Source: Lithodes maja (Eukaryota > Arthropoda > Malacostraca > Decapoda > Lithodidae). From it: DNA of 64,000 nucleotides. Where the stretch lies: the NCBI GenBank assembly GCA_037953745.1, contig JBAKBP010007099.1, positions 39,234-103,233 of the forward strand, in the 5' to 3' direction. Shown piece by piece: positions 22,136 through 33,385 of the stretch (position 1 is the first letter of the stretch; each line of letters opens with the position of its first letter). Both the position numbers and the translations under genes were made by a program. Under the pieces are notes generated by a model that saw nothing but the letters and a program-made list of their open reading frames with translations, made no database searches and was not told where the DNA came from.

Positions 22136-25100
22136 ACTAAATATTTATGTGCTGCTTATCTCTCCCCTAATTCTACTGACTATCCAAAATTCTTTGACTA
22201 TCTAACTTCTAAAGTGGAACACACTCTATCCATCTCTCCTTTCGCAGAAATCTCCATCTTAGGAGATTTCAACGTTCACCACTGCCAATTGCAATCCCCT
22301 GTTTCCACTGACCGACCTGGTGAACAAGCCTACATCTTTTCTATCTTAAACGACCTAGAGCAGTTAGTCCAGCAACCAACCCGTATCCCGGATCGCTTGG
22401 AGATCAGCCCAACATTCTTGACTTACTTCTAACCTCTAACCCTTCTGCTTATACTGTAAATCTTTTCTCTCCTGTAGGTCCTCATACCATAAACTAATAT
22501 CCGTTACCTGTCCTATCTCTCCGGTACGGCCACCGGATCCTCCCAACCGGCGGCGCTTGTGGCACTTTGGCGCTGCCGACTGGGAGGCTCTTCGGCAGTA
22601 CTTCTTTGATTTCCCATGGAATGACTTCTGCATCCGTGGCCCTCCGAGAGTGCTGAACATATTACCGAGGTAATCCTTTCAGGCATGGAGGCATACATTC
22701 CATTTTCTTTCTCTCAGTCTAATACAAAAAAATCTTGGTTTACTCACACTTGTTTTACTGCTGTCCGCAACAAGGAGGAAGCATTCAAACGGTACCAATG
22801 CCTTAAAACTCAAGAATCTCATTCTCCTATGTTTCTGTCGGGCATTAAGCCAAATCTGTTCTTCGACTTGCCAAACACTCTTTAATCAATAATAAATGCA
22901 CTGAACTATCCAACTTCCTCATCTTTCCCTCCCCTTTTCCACTCTGATGGCACAACCATCACTTCTTCCTCTGACAAAACTGAACTCTTTACTCAAACTT
23001 TTGCTAGAAACTCACCTTGGATGATTTTGGTGCTATTCCTCCCTCTACACCCCCTTCTCTCTTACTTATGCCTAATATCCTAATCTCTTCTAAAGATGTA
23101 CTCTCTACCCTCTCTGGGCTTGATACTAAGAAGGCGTATGGTCCTTACGGTGTTCCTCCTGCTGTACTAAAAGACTGTGCTTCCGTGCTGACTCTCTGCC
23201 TAGGCAAACTCTTTCGTCTCTGTCTCACCTCTTAACGTCTTCCCTTCTTGCTGGAAGTTCGCTCTCATTCAGCCTGTCCCAAAGAAGGGTGACCGCTCTC
23301 AACCCTCCAACTATCGTCCAATCGCTCTCATCTCTTGTATCTCTAAAGTGTTTGAAACTATTCTTGCTTCCAAATTGTTTGGCATTTATCTTCTCATAAT
23401 CTACTCTCGGATCGCCAGTATGGTTTCCTTAACCTGCACTGTACCGAAGGATACAGTAATAAAAGTCCCCGCAGTCCCAAGCAATGTGGCAAAAATGTCA
23501 GGAGAGACCACCTATCCACCTTCAAAGATGAGGCAAGACTGGCTCTGTCACCCTTCAGTGGGTCTCATATAAGCTAAGAAGTGTTGCCATAACGGGAGCA
23601 GTGCTCAAAAGGTTGTGGTAACTGGTACAGCCTTGTACAGGCAGTTACAAGGAAAGTACATTACTGACAGCTATATCCATCGCTGGGACTGGGAACTGAC
23701 TTATCTACTGACGGCTATATCTGTTGCTGGATCTGTATTGGTTAACCCCTACTGTACCAGAGGGTATTACTATAAATGTACCCTGCAGTATCAGGCATTG
23801 TGGCCAAAATGGCTTCAGAGTCAAGAGAGAATACCCTCTCACCCCAAAAGTTGGAGGAATACTCTCCCAGCTAGCTCCCACAGGCTTAAATCCAGGCTGA
23901 CAACTGTTCCCAAGGCCTATGAGCAGTGCGCACAAGTCACGGTACCAGGTACCGCTTGATATGGGCAGTTACAAGGACCGCATAGTACTGACGGACATCT
24001 TTCGTCGCTGGTACTGACAAGTGACTTTATTACTGACTGCTGTATACCGTCGCTGGTACAGTAAGGGTTAAGGGTCGCTATACTGGTGATCTTTCATATC
24101 TTACTAACTCTTGGTCATCCTTCTTTTGGGACTTCGGTGAGACCTTTTCTATTGCACTAGACATATCGAAGGACTTCGATAAAGTCTGGCACAAATCTTT
24201 AATTTATAAACTACCCACCTTCGGTTTTTATCCTTCCATCTGTGTCTTTGTCTCTATGTTTCCTTTCCGGCCGTTCCATAGCTGCAGCTGTGGATGGCCA
24301 TCGCTCACTTCTTCATCCTATCAACTCCGATGTTCCTCAGGGTTCTGTCCTATCTCTCATTCTCTTTCTAATTTTCATAAATGATCTTCTCAACTGTACC
24401 TTCAGTCCCATACATACACCACTTATCTTCTGATATAACTACCATTTCCAATTGGGGCAGAAAAACTTTGTTGCCTTTAATGCTTCCAAAGCCCAATTTC
24501 TCCATCTTTATACCCGTCGGGAACACCCAGAGGACTATCCCTTATTCTTCAACAATACAAAAATCAATTCTGCATCTTCTCGGTGTCTCTTTTTCTTCTG
24601 CTCTCACTTGGAAGGACCATATTACCAGTCCTGCTAAGGCAGCCTCCCAGAAGCTGGGTATGCTCAACCGCCTCAAGGGGTTCTTTACCCCTGCACAGCT
24701 TGTTGCTCTGTACAGGGGTACAGTGCGTCCTTGTACTGAGTATTTTTCACATGTGTGGGGAGGATCTTCTCATTCCGCACTCCAAGACAAAGTAGAAAGG
24801 AAAGCCTATCGAGTCATTAACTCCCGTCCACTCACTAACTCTCTGCAATCTCTCTCTCTTCGCCGCAATGTTTCATCTCTCTCGCTATTCTATCCCTACT
24901 ACAATAATAAGTGTTCATCAGACCTCTCCTACCACCTCCTCTATGTAGGGTATGTACTACCTGTCTTGCAACACGATCCCACCCCTACTCTGTGCAACTC
25001 TCCAACCCAAGAGTGAAATGTTATTCTTAGTCTTTGTTCAACAGCTGAGCTCTGGAACTCTCTTCCAGAATCAGTCTTTCCCACTTCCTATGACTTAAAT

Positions 25101-25241
25101 TGCTTCATACTCTGTGTGTCCAGGCATTTTGGCTCGAACAACCCTTAATTTTGGCCCTGTCACACATTAACACTGGGGGAGGCATTCGCTACAGACAGTT
25201 TTGCCTTTTGTATCCCTAAGTCACATAGAAAAATAATACAA
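22136..25241 (+). pseudogene. Jockey-like LINE ORF2, degenerate copy
   Basis: Plus-strand counterpart of the LINE at 55167-58046. It begins inside the endonuclease (LTKYLCAAYLSPNSTDYPKF), carries ILGDFNVHH, then RT blocks (KKGDRSQPSNYRPIALISC, then SVLSLILFLIFINDLLN) and the C-terminal WGGSSHSALQDKVERKAYRV block. It ends in the LINE 3' UTR and a short A-rich tail at 25228-25241. Frameshifts and deletions are numerous; the YADD block is missing, and a dimeric TTAA MITE interrupts at 23429-24071. It lies within the N-terminal region of the piggyBac transposase, and is 5'-truncated like most LINE insertions. Confidence 0.88.
23429..24071. mobile_element. Dimeric TTAA MITE inside the LINE
   Basis: LINE coding breaks at cctTTAA and resumes at TTAAgggtcgc. 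The insert ends CCTGCACTGTACC and, on the other strand, CCCTTACTGTACC form a TIR. An internal TTAA at about 23742 is followed by CCCCTACTGTACC, and the two halves are similar to each other (for example CAGTCCCAAGCAATGTGGC against CAGTATCAGGCATTGTGGC). So two about 310-bp copies sit head to tail sharing one TTAA. Confidence 0.75.
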
Positions 25242-25249
25242 ATTTTCAC

Positions 25250-26187
25250 TTATCCTGATCAGCAGCACCTTCGTTGTCGCTGTCGTCAGAAGGGGTATCG
25301 TCACCAGGGGCACCAGGGCGGGTGGAGGCTCTCCTGCCTAAGGTTGTCCTGCCTCTTGAGCTCGACTTTGAACTTGGTCTCCAAATAATGCCTGATGGGG
25401 TAAAATGGCAGTGTGCCAGGAGGTGATGGTGGTGCAGTAGAGTGTCTGGGAGAGGGTGATGGTGGTGGTGTAGAGTTGGGAGGTGGCGAGTTTAATGACT
25501 CACGTGCTGATAAAGGTGCGGGTGAAAACAAGCGGTGTGGGCGGACACGTGGGGGAGACTTTGTTTCCCCTACTCTTCCTCGTCTGTTTTGTCAGACTCA
25601 GACATTGGATGTGCTGCAAGTATTTTAGCACCCCTTTGCAATCCATAGAAGCCGTTAGGGGTTGCCCTTTTTAGTGGAGAGACTGTGGCAGGTGGGGTCA
25701 AAGGCAGGCGTCTTGGGGGAGCATCTTCTTCACTCTCTTCATCATCCTCAGCTGGTCTTTTTTCACCCTGCCGAGGCTGCCCTGGGATGTGGATATATCC
25801 TCTACGATTTGTGTTATCCAGCTCTTCCTCTTCACTCGATTGCTTATGTATAGGGTCATGGGGAGCAATGGGGGAATGGGGCACCCTTCCCCTACGTCGA
25901 CATGCCACTGCAGCTGCGACGTAACGAGACACGGGAACAACGGGGGTCTCCTCAAGCATCTCCATTTATCTGGGAGATGGCCAGTATTCATCACCAGAAT
26001 CTTGATCTGATGACTCGGTGTCACTGTCCAGGCTATCATCACTGACTTGCAATAGTGTAAGAGCCTCCTCAACACTCACAGTACGGTGTGAGGTGTGGCG
26101 GTTAGAGCTTGGGCGGTTGGACATGATGTAACACCCATGAGGGGTTAACATGAACTGGCATGAGTTAGCATCCATCACCCGCGCCAC
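25250..26187 (-). pseudogene. piggyBac transposase, N-terminal disordered part
   Basis: The minus strand from 26187 (or the inner ATG at 26124, MSNRPSSNRHTSHRT) reads an acidic and serine-rich sequence (DSLDSDTESSDQDSGDEYW), typical of piggyBac N-termini. After a shift it continues as 25965-25570 with EEDAPPRR and SDKTDEEE. Another shift leads into a proline-rich part down to 25301, and finally GDDTPSDDSDNEGAADQDK. The LINE insertion ends it. Assignment depends on position upstream of the recognised transposase and closeness to the proposed right end, more than on sequence identity. Confidence 0.55.
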
Positions 26188-26397
26188 CCCACAGCCGCGC
26201 GGATGTATTTGGTATCAAGTATTGCTATCATTCCGCAGTATCCTAAAGTAGTTCCCATACCAATATGAACCCTTTAAGCACCCCAAAACAGGGGTAAATA
26301 ATGGTGATAATAGCCGTCGAGACATGTTAGACGTTGGGGCTGAGTGTTACATACATAGCGGTCGAGACGTGTTCAATGCTGGGGTCCAGCTTGTTAA

Positions 26398-26940
26398 CCA
26401 GAGTTGTAATAATGGTGGTAAGACATGATTTTAAAAAGTGACTGTATAATAATGCTTCATTTTAGTTGCTACTCACACTCACACTGGTTTGCCCTGGTTA
26501 ACACAACACTATTATTTTGCTATATCATAACTAAGCTATCGTTTGCATTATTAAGTACAGTACTGTAAGTATAATCATACATCTCCTTTTGCATTTCGAA
26601 GCTTCGTTTAATTAATTCAAGGCTGTATAATTTTTGTATGAGATTTATTGATTGCGAATGTATTGTTATGTTCAAGATACTCATTGTGCTAGTTACAGAT
26701 TACTCAGTGACTCCTCTCACAATATTTCAACATGATGAGAGACTGTGATTTACTACACCAACAAAATGTGAACATTAACTGTTGGTTATTATTAGTAGCA
26801 AGTACGGTAGATGTTTGACATGTTGTTATATCTAAACAAGTTATTCGCAACGTTTTACTTCTGATAAAGGATGTTTCCATCTTTCTTACATTTTGATTGA
26901 TAAATGTATATTTGTAGTTCTGTATATCCTGCCGGTTCAT
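26398..26940. other. No gene seen
   Basis: AT-rich, outside the proposed piggyBac end. I find no coding, splice or repeat signal. Confidence 0.5.
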
Positions 26941-26942
26941 GT

Positions 26943-26987
<45 letters not shown>
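26941..26987. repeat. (TG)n microsatellite
   Basis: Nearly pure TG run. A second run lies at about 27255-27283. Confidence 0.95.
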
Positions 26988-26988
<1 letters not shown>

Positions 26989-27117
26989 ACAAGCGGTGGT
27001 GTGCCTAAAAGTACAACATTGACTAAATAATTATGTAGGTATGCAGGTACATGAGGTTTGGGGCGACAGTTTAAGTGTACACACCTTTTTAAAATGCATT
27101 GAAATGAAGTGTTTTCG

Positions 27118-27163
27118 GTTAGGTTAGGTAAGTTAGGTTAGGTTAGGTTAGGTTAGGTTAAGT
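27118..27163. repeat. Interstitial (TTAGG)n, about nine units
   Basis: GTTAGGTTAGG-type pentamers with one imperfect unit. TTAGG is the arthropod telomere repeat, so this is a short interstitial telomeric sequence. Confidence 0.85.
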
Positions 27164-27254
27164 TTGATCTAGATAGTTATATTTAGGTTTAAAAATCGAA
27201 AAATGTACTCGCAAACATTCAAAATTAATGTGTGTACCGTTAAACCACCACTGC

Positions 27255-27284
<30 letters not shown>

Positions 27285-27288
<4 letters not shown>

Positions 27289-27763
27289 CACTTGCTTGTT
27301 TCGTCAAGGGGAATCCACGCAATGCGAGCTAAGCTCATTATTATCGCGCCTCCTTAACTGGGAATGTATTGCGTGAAATGCATGTTAAGTGTTTATGTAT
27401 CGTTGGAATGGCTGTGGATGTGTGTGTAGTCTGTATTTTAGCCAATTGGCGACATCTGGAAACGAAGGCTTAGGGTTAATCTGTATGGTACCATTCTCAC
27501 TACGGTACCAGTCTCACCCGAAGGCTTAGGTTGACCAGTAGCTTAGGTGAACCATATGATACCCATCTCGCCTTGTACCATTTTTGCCAACCCCAGATGG
27601 GACGTCACAACGTCGTCCACTTATTCCAGGTACCTATTTACAGCTAGGTGAACTGAGGCTTACACATGAAAGGAGACAAGCCCAATTTGTCTCCGCCCGG
27701 TCTGGGATTGAACCCCCGACCCCTCGTGTGTGAGACGAGAGCGCTACCTACTAGGCTACGGGC

Positions 27764-27794
<31 letters not shown>

Positions 27795-27820
27795 GTGTGT
27801 GTGTGCGTGTGTGTGTTCGT
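27285..27820 (-). mobile_element. tRNA-derived SINE, family 2, copy A, with (GT)n at its head
   Basis: On the minus strand a tRNA-like head (27763-27695) starts GCCCGTAGCCTAGTAGGTAG (A box) and contains GGGGTTCAATCCC (B box), with ends GCCCG and CGGGC able to pair. It is followed by about 410 bp of body shared with 51905-52390. A (GT)n run (27764-27820) precedes the head. Not a working tRNA: arms are imperfect and it is fused to the body. Confidence 0.75.
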
Positions 27821-27865
27821 ATGTAAGGCTGTTGTAGTGCGTGTCACTCTAAACAAATAAATCTG

Positions 27866-28140
27866 TCACCCAAACCCCACCCAAGCACAGCTCTCCAGGA
27901 CAGTCAATGTCGTTTGTTTGTGACCTGGTCCAAATGAAACAATATAACAAACACTGAACGGCTGACGGATACAGGGACAAAGAGAGAGAGAGTATGTGTA
28001 CTGTGTTTGTGTGTGTATGTATATGTGTGTGTGAGTGTGTGTGTAAGTACAACAGAACTCTTCAGGAATGTCAGTGACAGTTGTCCTGACCCAAATGAAA
28101 CGATGGGAGAGGAACGAATGAACGACTGATGAAGAGAGAG
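27866..28140. repeat. SSR-flanked unit, two copies
   Basis: Two related segments of about 100 bp (near 27875-27990 and 28045-28135) share ctccaggacagtcaatg or a variant, a tgacctggtccaaatgaaac-type block and a following GA run. A third copy is at about 36018-36120. Confidence 0.6.
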
Positions 28141-28597
28141 AGAGAGTGTGAGTAAGAGTGAGTGAGTGTGTTGGATAAAGATAGATAGTGTGTAACTGAG
28201 TGAGTGAGAGTGAGTGAGTATGTTGGATAAAGATAGATAGTGTGTGACTGAGAGTGAGTGTGAGTGAGTGACTATGATAGATAAAGATAGATAGTGTGTG
28301 ACTGAGAGTGAGAGTGAGTGAGTGAGTATGTTGGATAAAGATAGATAGTGTGTGAGTGAGAGTGAGTGAGTGAGTATGTTGGATAAAGATAGATAGTGTG
28401 TGACTGAGAGTGAGTGAGTATGTTCGATAAAGATAGATAGTGAGTGAGAGTGAGTGACTATGTTGGATTAAGATAGATAGTGTGTGACAGAGTGAGAGTG
28501 AGTGAGTATGTTGGATAAAGATAGATAGTGTGTGACTGACTGAGTGAGAGTGAGTGAGTATGTTGGATAAAGATAGATAGTGTGTGACTGAGTGAGA
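28140..28597. repeat. Minisatellite, unit about 40-47 bp (left part)
   Basis: Repeats of gagtgagtatgttggataaa followed by gatagatagtgtgtgactga, with variable GAGT runs. The same array reappears at 33643-33835 on the far side of the CR1 element. The 268-codon open frame across it is a by-product of the repeat. Confidence 0.93.
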
Positions 28598-28814
28598 GTA
28601 CAAAGGAGTACAAAGGAAATCAAACAACAACAGATCTAGTGACCCTTCTAGGCTGCTTGTCCTCCAAAACACTGAGGATCAAGTGTCCAAACAGTGGTTT
28701 AGAGTGGGTAAGGGAACATTGGAAAGGGAACTATTGCCCTGCCACTAACGTGGCAGGACTAGGAAGTTAGTAGGGGACATATGGGTTAGTAACTGAGGGG
28801 AGGATAAAATAAAG

Positions 28815-31800
28815 TTATTCATTTACAAACGCAGTCAGTTGCGGGTTTGATGCGAGATATTTGTCTAGGCGGAATTTAAATGAATCAACGGTGCTGCAGT
28901 CTATAACGTCTCGGGGAAGCCCATTCCACAAGTTGACAACTCGATTGAAGAAGAAATTCTTAGATTCGTGTGAGTTAAAAGATTTACCAATAATTTTGCA
29001 ACCGTTTCCCCGCGTGTAATTAGATTGGTCGATAGTGAAGTACTTACTACAGTTCATATTGTCAATGCCTTTGATGATTTTGAACACTTGAATTAAGTCA
29101 CCTCTTAATCTGCGCTGGGTTAAAGGAAATAGATTTAATTCTCTAAGACGCTCTTCGTATGGTTTGTTCTTTAGGCTAGGTATCATTTTGGTAACTCTAC
29201 GTTGAACTCGTTCTAGCTTGTTTATGTCTTTTTGGTAATAAGGGCACCAGCATTGAACACAGTATTCCAGAAGAGGGCGGACTAAGGAATTGTAAAGGGT
29301 TAGGATTACGTCTTTGGATTTATGCTCAAATGATCTGCCTATAAAGCCAATTATTTTGTTTGCCTTCTTAACAACTTCTGAACATTGTTGACTCGGATTT
29401 AGGTTACTCGATATTGTTACTCCCAGATCGGTTTCTCTGTTTACATTCTTAAGCTGAGTGCCATTCATCGAATAGTTTGCTTTCTCATTTAGGTATCCGA
29501 TATGTAGTACTTTACATTTATCCGCATTGAAACTCATTTGCCAAATTTGGGCCCAATGTGACAATTTATCTAGATTGTCTTGCATATCGTCAACTTGATC
29601 TTTTGAGAGCACGCTATTTGCAATTTTTGTATCGTCAGCAAATTTTGAGATTGTACAGGTGAGACCCTCATCTATGTCGTTGATGTAAATTAGAAAGAGA
29701 ATTGGTCCTAGTACCGATCCCTGGGGTACCCTGCTACTTACATTGGTCCATTTAGATGCCTTACCGTTTATGACTACTCTTTGCTTTCTGTCGCTGAGCC
29801 AATTTTCTATCCATTTCAACACACCGTCTTGTATTCCATGCGCTTTTAGTTTTAGCAGTAAACGTTTGTGGGGAACTTTGTCAAAGGCCTTTTGAAAATC
29901 AAGGTATATAATATCTACAGATTTACTCTCATCGTAGAGGTTGAGGATATCGTGGAAGAAGTCTAAGAGGTTTGTTAAACAGGAACGTTTTTTACGAAAG
30001 CCGTGTTGAGTATCTTTAACCCGTCCAGCCCCGGCTAGTTTTGTAATGTTTGTTCACCAGAACCCGGCCGGTTTTCAAAAAATGGTTTTATTCCAGAAAC
30101 AATAGCGAATGGGTTAGGAATGAAGGAAAAACCACGAAAAACCGCTCAAAAAGCTTAAAGAATGGTCCTACAGAGCCCCCGAAAACGTATTTTACAAGAG
30201 TAAAAAATTGAAGGCAATTACCCCAAAAAACCAGGTTATTGCGCACTCACGCGCACGCACGTGGACTTTGAGAGTTTTCAACCATCGGCACGGTTGCGTG
30301 GGATACGTACACAGTTCCCATACAAATCTGAGCCCTCTTGCGTGGCTACACCTGAGGTTACGGTCGGCGCAATTAGGGGCAATTAGGGTGACGCGCCAGG
30401 CGCGTCTCTGGGGCTGTGCGTTACATACATCGCCGACGCGCCAGGCGCGTCGCTGGGGCTGTACGGGTTAAGTATGTTATTTTCCTCTAAGTGATTTACG
30501 AGTCTGTCTCTTATGACCGTTTCTAGCATTTTACATACAACTGAGGTTAAGCTAATTGGACGATAGTTACTGGGTAGGGATTTGCTGCCTTTTTTGAATA
30601 TCGGTGTTACGTTGGCTATCTTCCACTGATCAGGCATAGTTCCAGACTGCAAGGATTTATTGAATAGTAATGTCAGTGGTTTGGAGAACTCATCCTTAGC
30701 TTCCTTTAGAACTCTAGGCGAGATTGTATCAGGTCCTGGCGTTTTAATTACCTTGAGTTTATCTAAACAATTCAATACTTCTCTCTCTGTAACGGTGATA
30801 TTGCTTAGAACATCTGAATTATCAATCTGAATCGGCGATGGTGTAGGGATATCACTGAGGTCTTCTGTTGTAAAAACTGATGCAAAGAAGGTATTGAGGG
30901 CATTACTCATTTGTACTTCGTCTTTGGTGTATTCTCCATTTTCATCGACTAACGGTCCAACAGTTGAAGTAACTACTTTTTTCTTTCTGATATAACTATA
31001 GAATTATTTCGGGTTTGTTTTACTTTGATTCGCAATATGTAACTCTAGGGTCTTTTTACTTTGCTTAATTAACTTTTTGGCTTTGCGTCGTAGCTCTACA
31101 AATTTCACCCGTTCTTCGTCATTTTGTGAGGATTTTAATCTATCATTAGCAAATTTTTTAGCAAGCAGGCAGTTTGAAATATCTTTATTCCACCATTTGG
31201 GCTTATTATTATGGCCTGGACGCCGTATTTTCGATGGTGTGCAGTCTTGCACTGCTTTTAGGTAAGTGGTTTCGAATAACTTCCAAGATGTATTTATGTC
31301 GTTATTGTTAATTAAAAAGCTCCAGTCAGTTTCTTTAAACATAGCTCTAAGTTTATGAAAGTTTGCTTTCTTGAAATTAGGGACTTTTTCGATGCTACTA
31401 TTTGGTTCGTTACTAGTAAAGTTTAAAGTGAAAGTTATCGTACGATGGTCGCTGTTACTGAATTCATCACCAACATTCAAATTCTCTATTAATTCTTCTT
31501 TTGTTGCAAGTACAATGTCAAGAACGTTATTACCACGGGTCGGTGTTCGAACAAATTGATAAAGCGAACTCTCTTGCAAGTTCGTATACAAGTCATGTCC
31601 GGAGTGTGAAGTAAGAGTATCGCCCCACTTGGTCACAGGTAAATTAAAGTCGCCAAAAAATACGGTATCTTGTGAGTTACTTACATCTGCAATTTGTTCA
31701 TAAATTTCTCGGTCAGTTTGCACTGATTGCGCTGGAGGTCTGTATATTAATGCAAGTATTAGTTTTGTACCTGTATTCTTTATTAGCACAAAAGATGTGT

Positions 31801-32215
31801 CGACGTTCACAATTTGAGGTTTTGACAAGAGGGTCGGGTTAAGACTTTCTTTGATATAAAATAAAACGCCACCTCCATTTTTATTTATTCGGCTTTTCTC
31901 AAACATTACATAACCGGGAAGTGAATACTCTGCTAAAAAGTCTCTATCTACTGTATTGAGCCAAGATTCTGTTATACCAATCACATCATAATTTTCAGTA
32001 AACACTAGTTCCTCTAAATCTGAAAATTTATTGCGTATGCTACGAGCGTTTGCATAGAAAACCTTTAAAGTTGCGGTTTTAGAACTCACAGAACGTTCTT
32101 TAATCAAATTTTTGGTTCTGATCGGATCTACATTTACATTCATGGCTGACATCGGTCCTCGGTCGTTATCCCTGGCGGTTTTGAATTTGGGTCGTGTTGG
32201 TGGAGCTTTATCCAA
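28815..32215 (-). pseudogene. CR1-type ORF2: endonuclease - reverse transcriptase
   Basis: The APE-type endonuclease spans about 32110-31300, with NARSIRNKFSDLEEL, GITESWL, FGDFNLPVTKWGD and SDHRTITF. RT covers 30910-29400, with FKKGSKSLPSNYRPISLTSV, VPQGSVLGPILFLIYIND and SKFADDTKI (catalytic FADD). The C-terminal part has SLVRPLLEYCVQCW and RRLRGDLIQVFKI. I see only two lesions: an in-frame TAA at 31004-31006 and a TTAA MITE at 30016-30471. The flanking frame is consistent across the MITE if one TTAA is counted. Coding length without the MITE is about 980 codons, normal for the family. It would nick the target and prime reverse transcription; this copy is disabled. Confidence 0.9.
30016..30471. 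mobile_element. 448-bp TTAA MITE in CR1 copy 1
   Basis: TTAA at 30016-30019 and 30468-30471. Ends are CCCGTCCAGCCCC and, inverted, CCCGTACAGCCCC (12 of 13 identical), and RT reading resumes exactly outside. Its right end resembles the proposed right end of the piggyBac element (gttacatacat, then cgct/atgct before ggggct/ggggtc), suggesting a derivative of such an element. Confidence 0.85.
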
Positions 32216-32241
32216 ATTCGCGGTTCTTGACAGATTAGCAT

Positions 32242-33235
32242 TTAATTCCTTCGCAGGTTGCCGCCCTCGCTGTCTTCGGTCCTCCTTCCTGGTTGTCCTG
32301 TGCTGAGTCGATTTCTTCTCCGAAAATCCTTCACCGCATCGTTGAGAAGACGCCCAAAACGTGCTGCTCCCACCTGGTTCAGATGAACTCCATCGTCCGA
32401 AAACAAATAGTCATCATAGTAGAAATTGTCCCAGGTGTCGACGAATCCCACGTTTTCCTTCCTGCAGAGGTTTGCTAGACAACGATTTGTGCTGGTGGCT
32501 ATGTTGTAAAATCGGCTCTCTACACCAAGCCGGGGGACGATTCCTGAGACGATGATCCTTGATGACTTCTCCTTAAACGACTTGATTCAGCTGCTGGTAC
32601 TTTAAAAGCAAATCTTCCGACCGGGTTCGCTGTACATCGTTGGATCCAACGTGGATGACGTACATTGTATTAGCAGGGGCCAGCTTAGATACTTCGTCAA
32701 CTGCAGCAACTACGTCGTCCACACCACCACCAGGGATACAAAAACGCTTCCTGGTCTTAGGTGCTCTGGCGCAAAACTCTGTGAGCTGACCACGTATCAT
32801 CGAGTCTCCCACGAGCCGGACTTCTTCTATTTCCGCTTCGTCATCTGAGTCTGCGAGTATCTGGAAGCGGTTTTGACACTCGGTAATCGGTATAGGTTTC
32901 CTGGTCTTGGGGCAAACGTTGTTCCTAACAACACGGAAGTTGTCTTGAGGGGGAAGAGAGTTACTATTTGTTTCTTGAGTATCGGAACCATCAGATGAAA
33001 TGGCTACTGCAGGCGTTGAATTGTTGGCAGTTGACGTTGGGGCGTTGGTGGCTGCTGGAGTTGCGGTGACAATTGAAGTTTGTGGTACTCCAACGTTGAG
33101 TGTTACAAACTCTTGGAGTGATTCCAGCTTCATGGTGAGGACGTTGATCTTGTTGTAGGCTTCATCTAATTTCACTGTCAAATTCTCTTGTTGCTGGCAG
33201 AGACGGCAGACTTGAAGATCGACAGTAACAAACAT
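32242..33235 (-). pseudogene. CR1-type ORF1 with SGNH-esterase-like domain
   Basis: N-terminus has a cysteine pair VCRLCQQQENLT and a heptad-like segment (DEAYNKINVLTMKLESLQEF), then a Ser/Thr-rich linker. The second half shows SGNH hydrolase blocks: VRLVGDSMI (block I serine), PGGGVDDVV (block II glycine), VIHVGSNDVQ (block III). After a one-base frameshift at about 32588, FSDDGVHLNQVG supplies the block V D-x-x-H. CR1-group LINEs are known to carry an esterase in ORF1, so this supports the family call. The real role of the esterase is unsettled; ORF1 products are RNA-binding chaperones. The shift makes it a pseudogene or indicates a sequencing error. Confidence 0.82.
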
Positions 33236-33271
33236 GGACTCACCAAACCTACTGGCGCAGTTCGTACAAGT

Positions 33272-33372
33272 GCTCAGATCACTTCACTCACTTTAAAACA
33301 CTTAACTCACTTTAAAACACTTAACTCACTTTAAAACACTTCACTCACTTTAGAAACACTTCAATCACTTCA
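33272..33372. repeat. Short tandem repeat upstream of ORF1
   Basis: About four or five units close to cacttaactcactttaaaa, period about 22 bp, in the CR1 5' UTR. Confidence 0.8.
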
Positions 33373-33385
33373 ACCGAAAACAATG

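Larger units (their letters stand above)
9181..26397 (-). mobile_element. piggyBac-type transposon, split by nested insertions
   Basis: Transposase fragments occur in correct N-to-C order on the minus strand at 26187-25250, 21073-20190 and 10796-10032, separated by other mobile elements. TTAA flanks both proposed ends (9181-9184 and 26394-26397). The inward ends read TTAACTCATACAGCCCCAGC and, on the other strand, TTAACAAGCTGGACCCCAGC, with CCCCAGC at the same offset. The short 30-kb MITE has nearly the same ends. Removing the insertions leaves roughly 3.7 kb, a plausible size for the family. The end assignment is inference; the transposase identity is firmer. Confidence 0.65.

Noticed and set aside
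25413..25674. Plus-strand glycine-rich frames
   Set aside because: Antisense of the proline-rich piggyBac N-terminal part.
27695..27763. Functional tRNA gene
   Set aside because: A and B boxes are present but the arms are imperfect and the copy is fused to a SINE body repeated at 52 kb.
27866..28672. 268-codon minus-strand frame rich in SLSHTLSIFIQHTHS
   Set aside because: Pure translation of the minisatellite; similar frames arise from every (GAGT)n array here.
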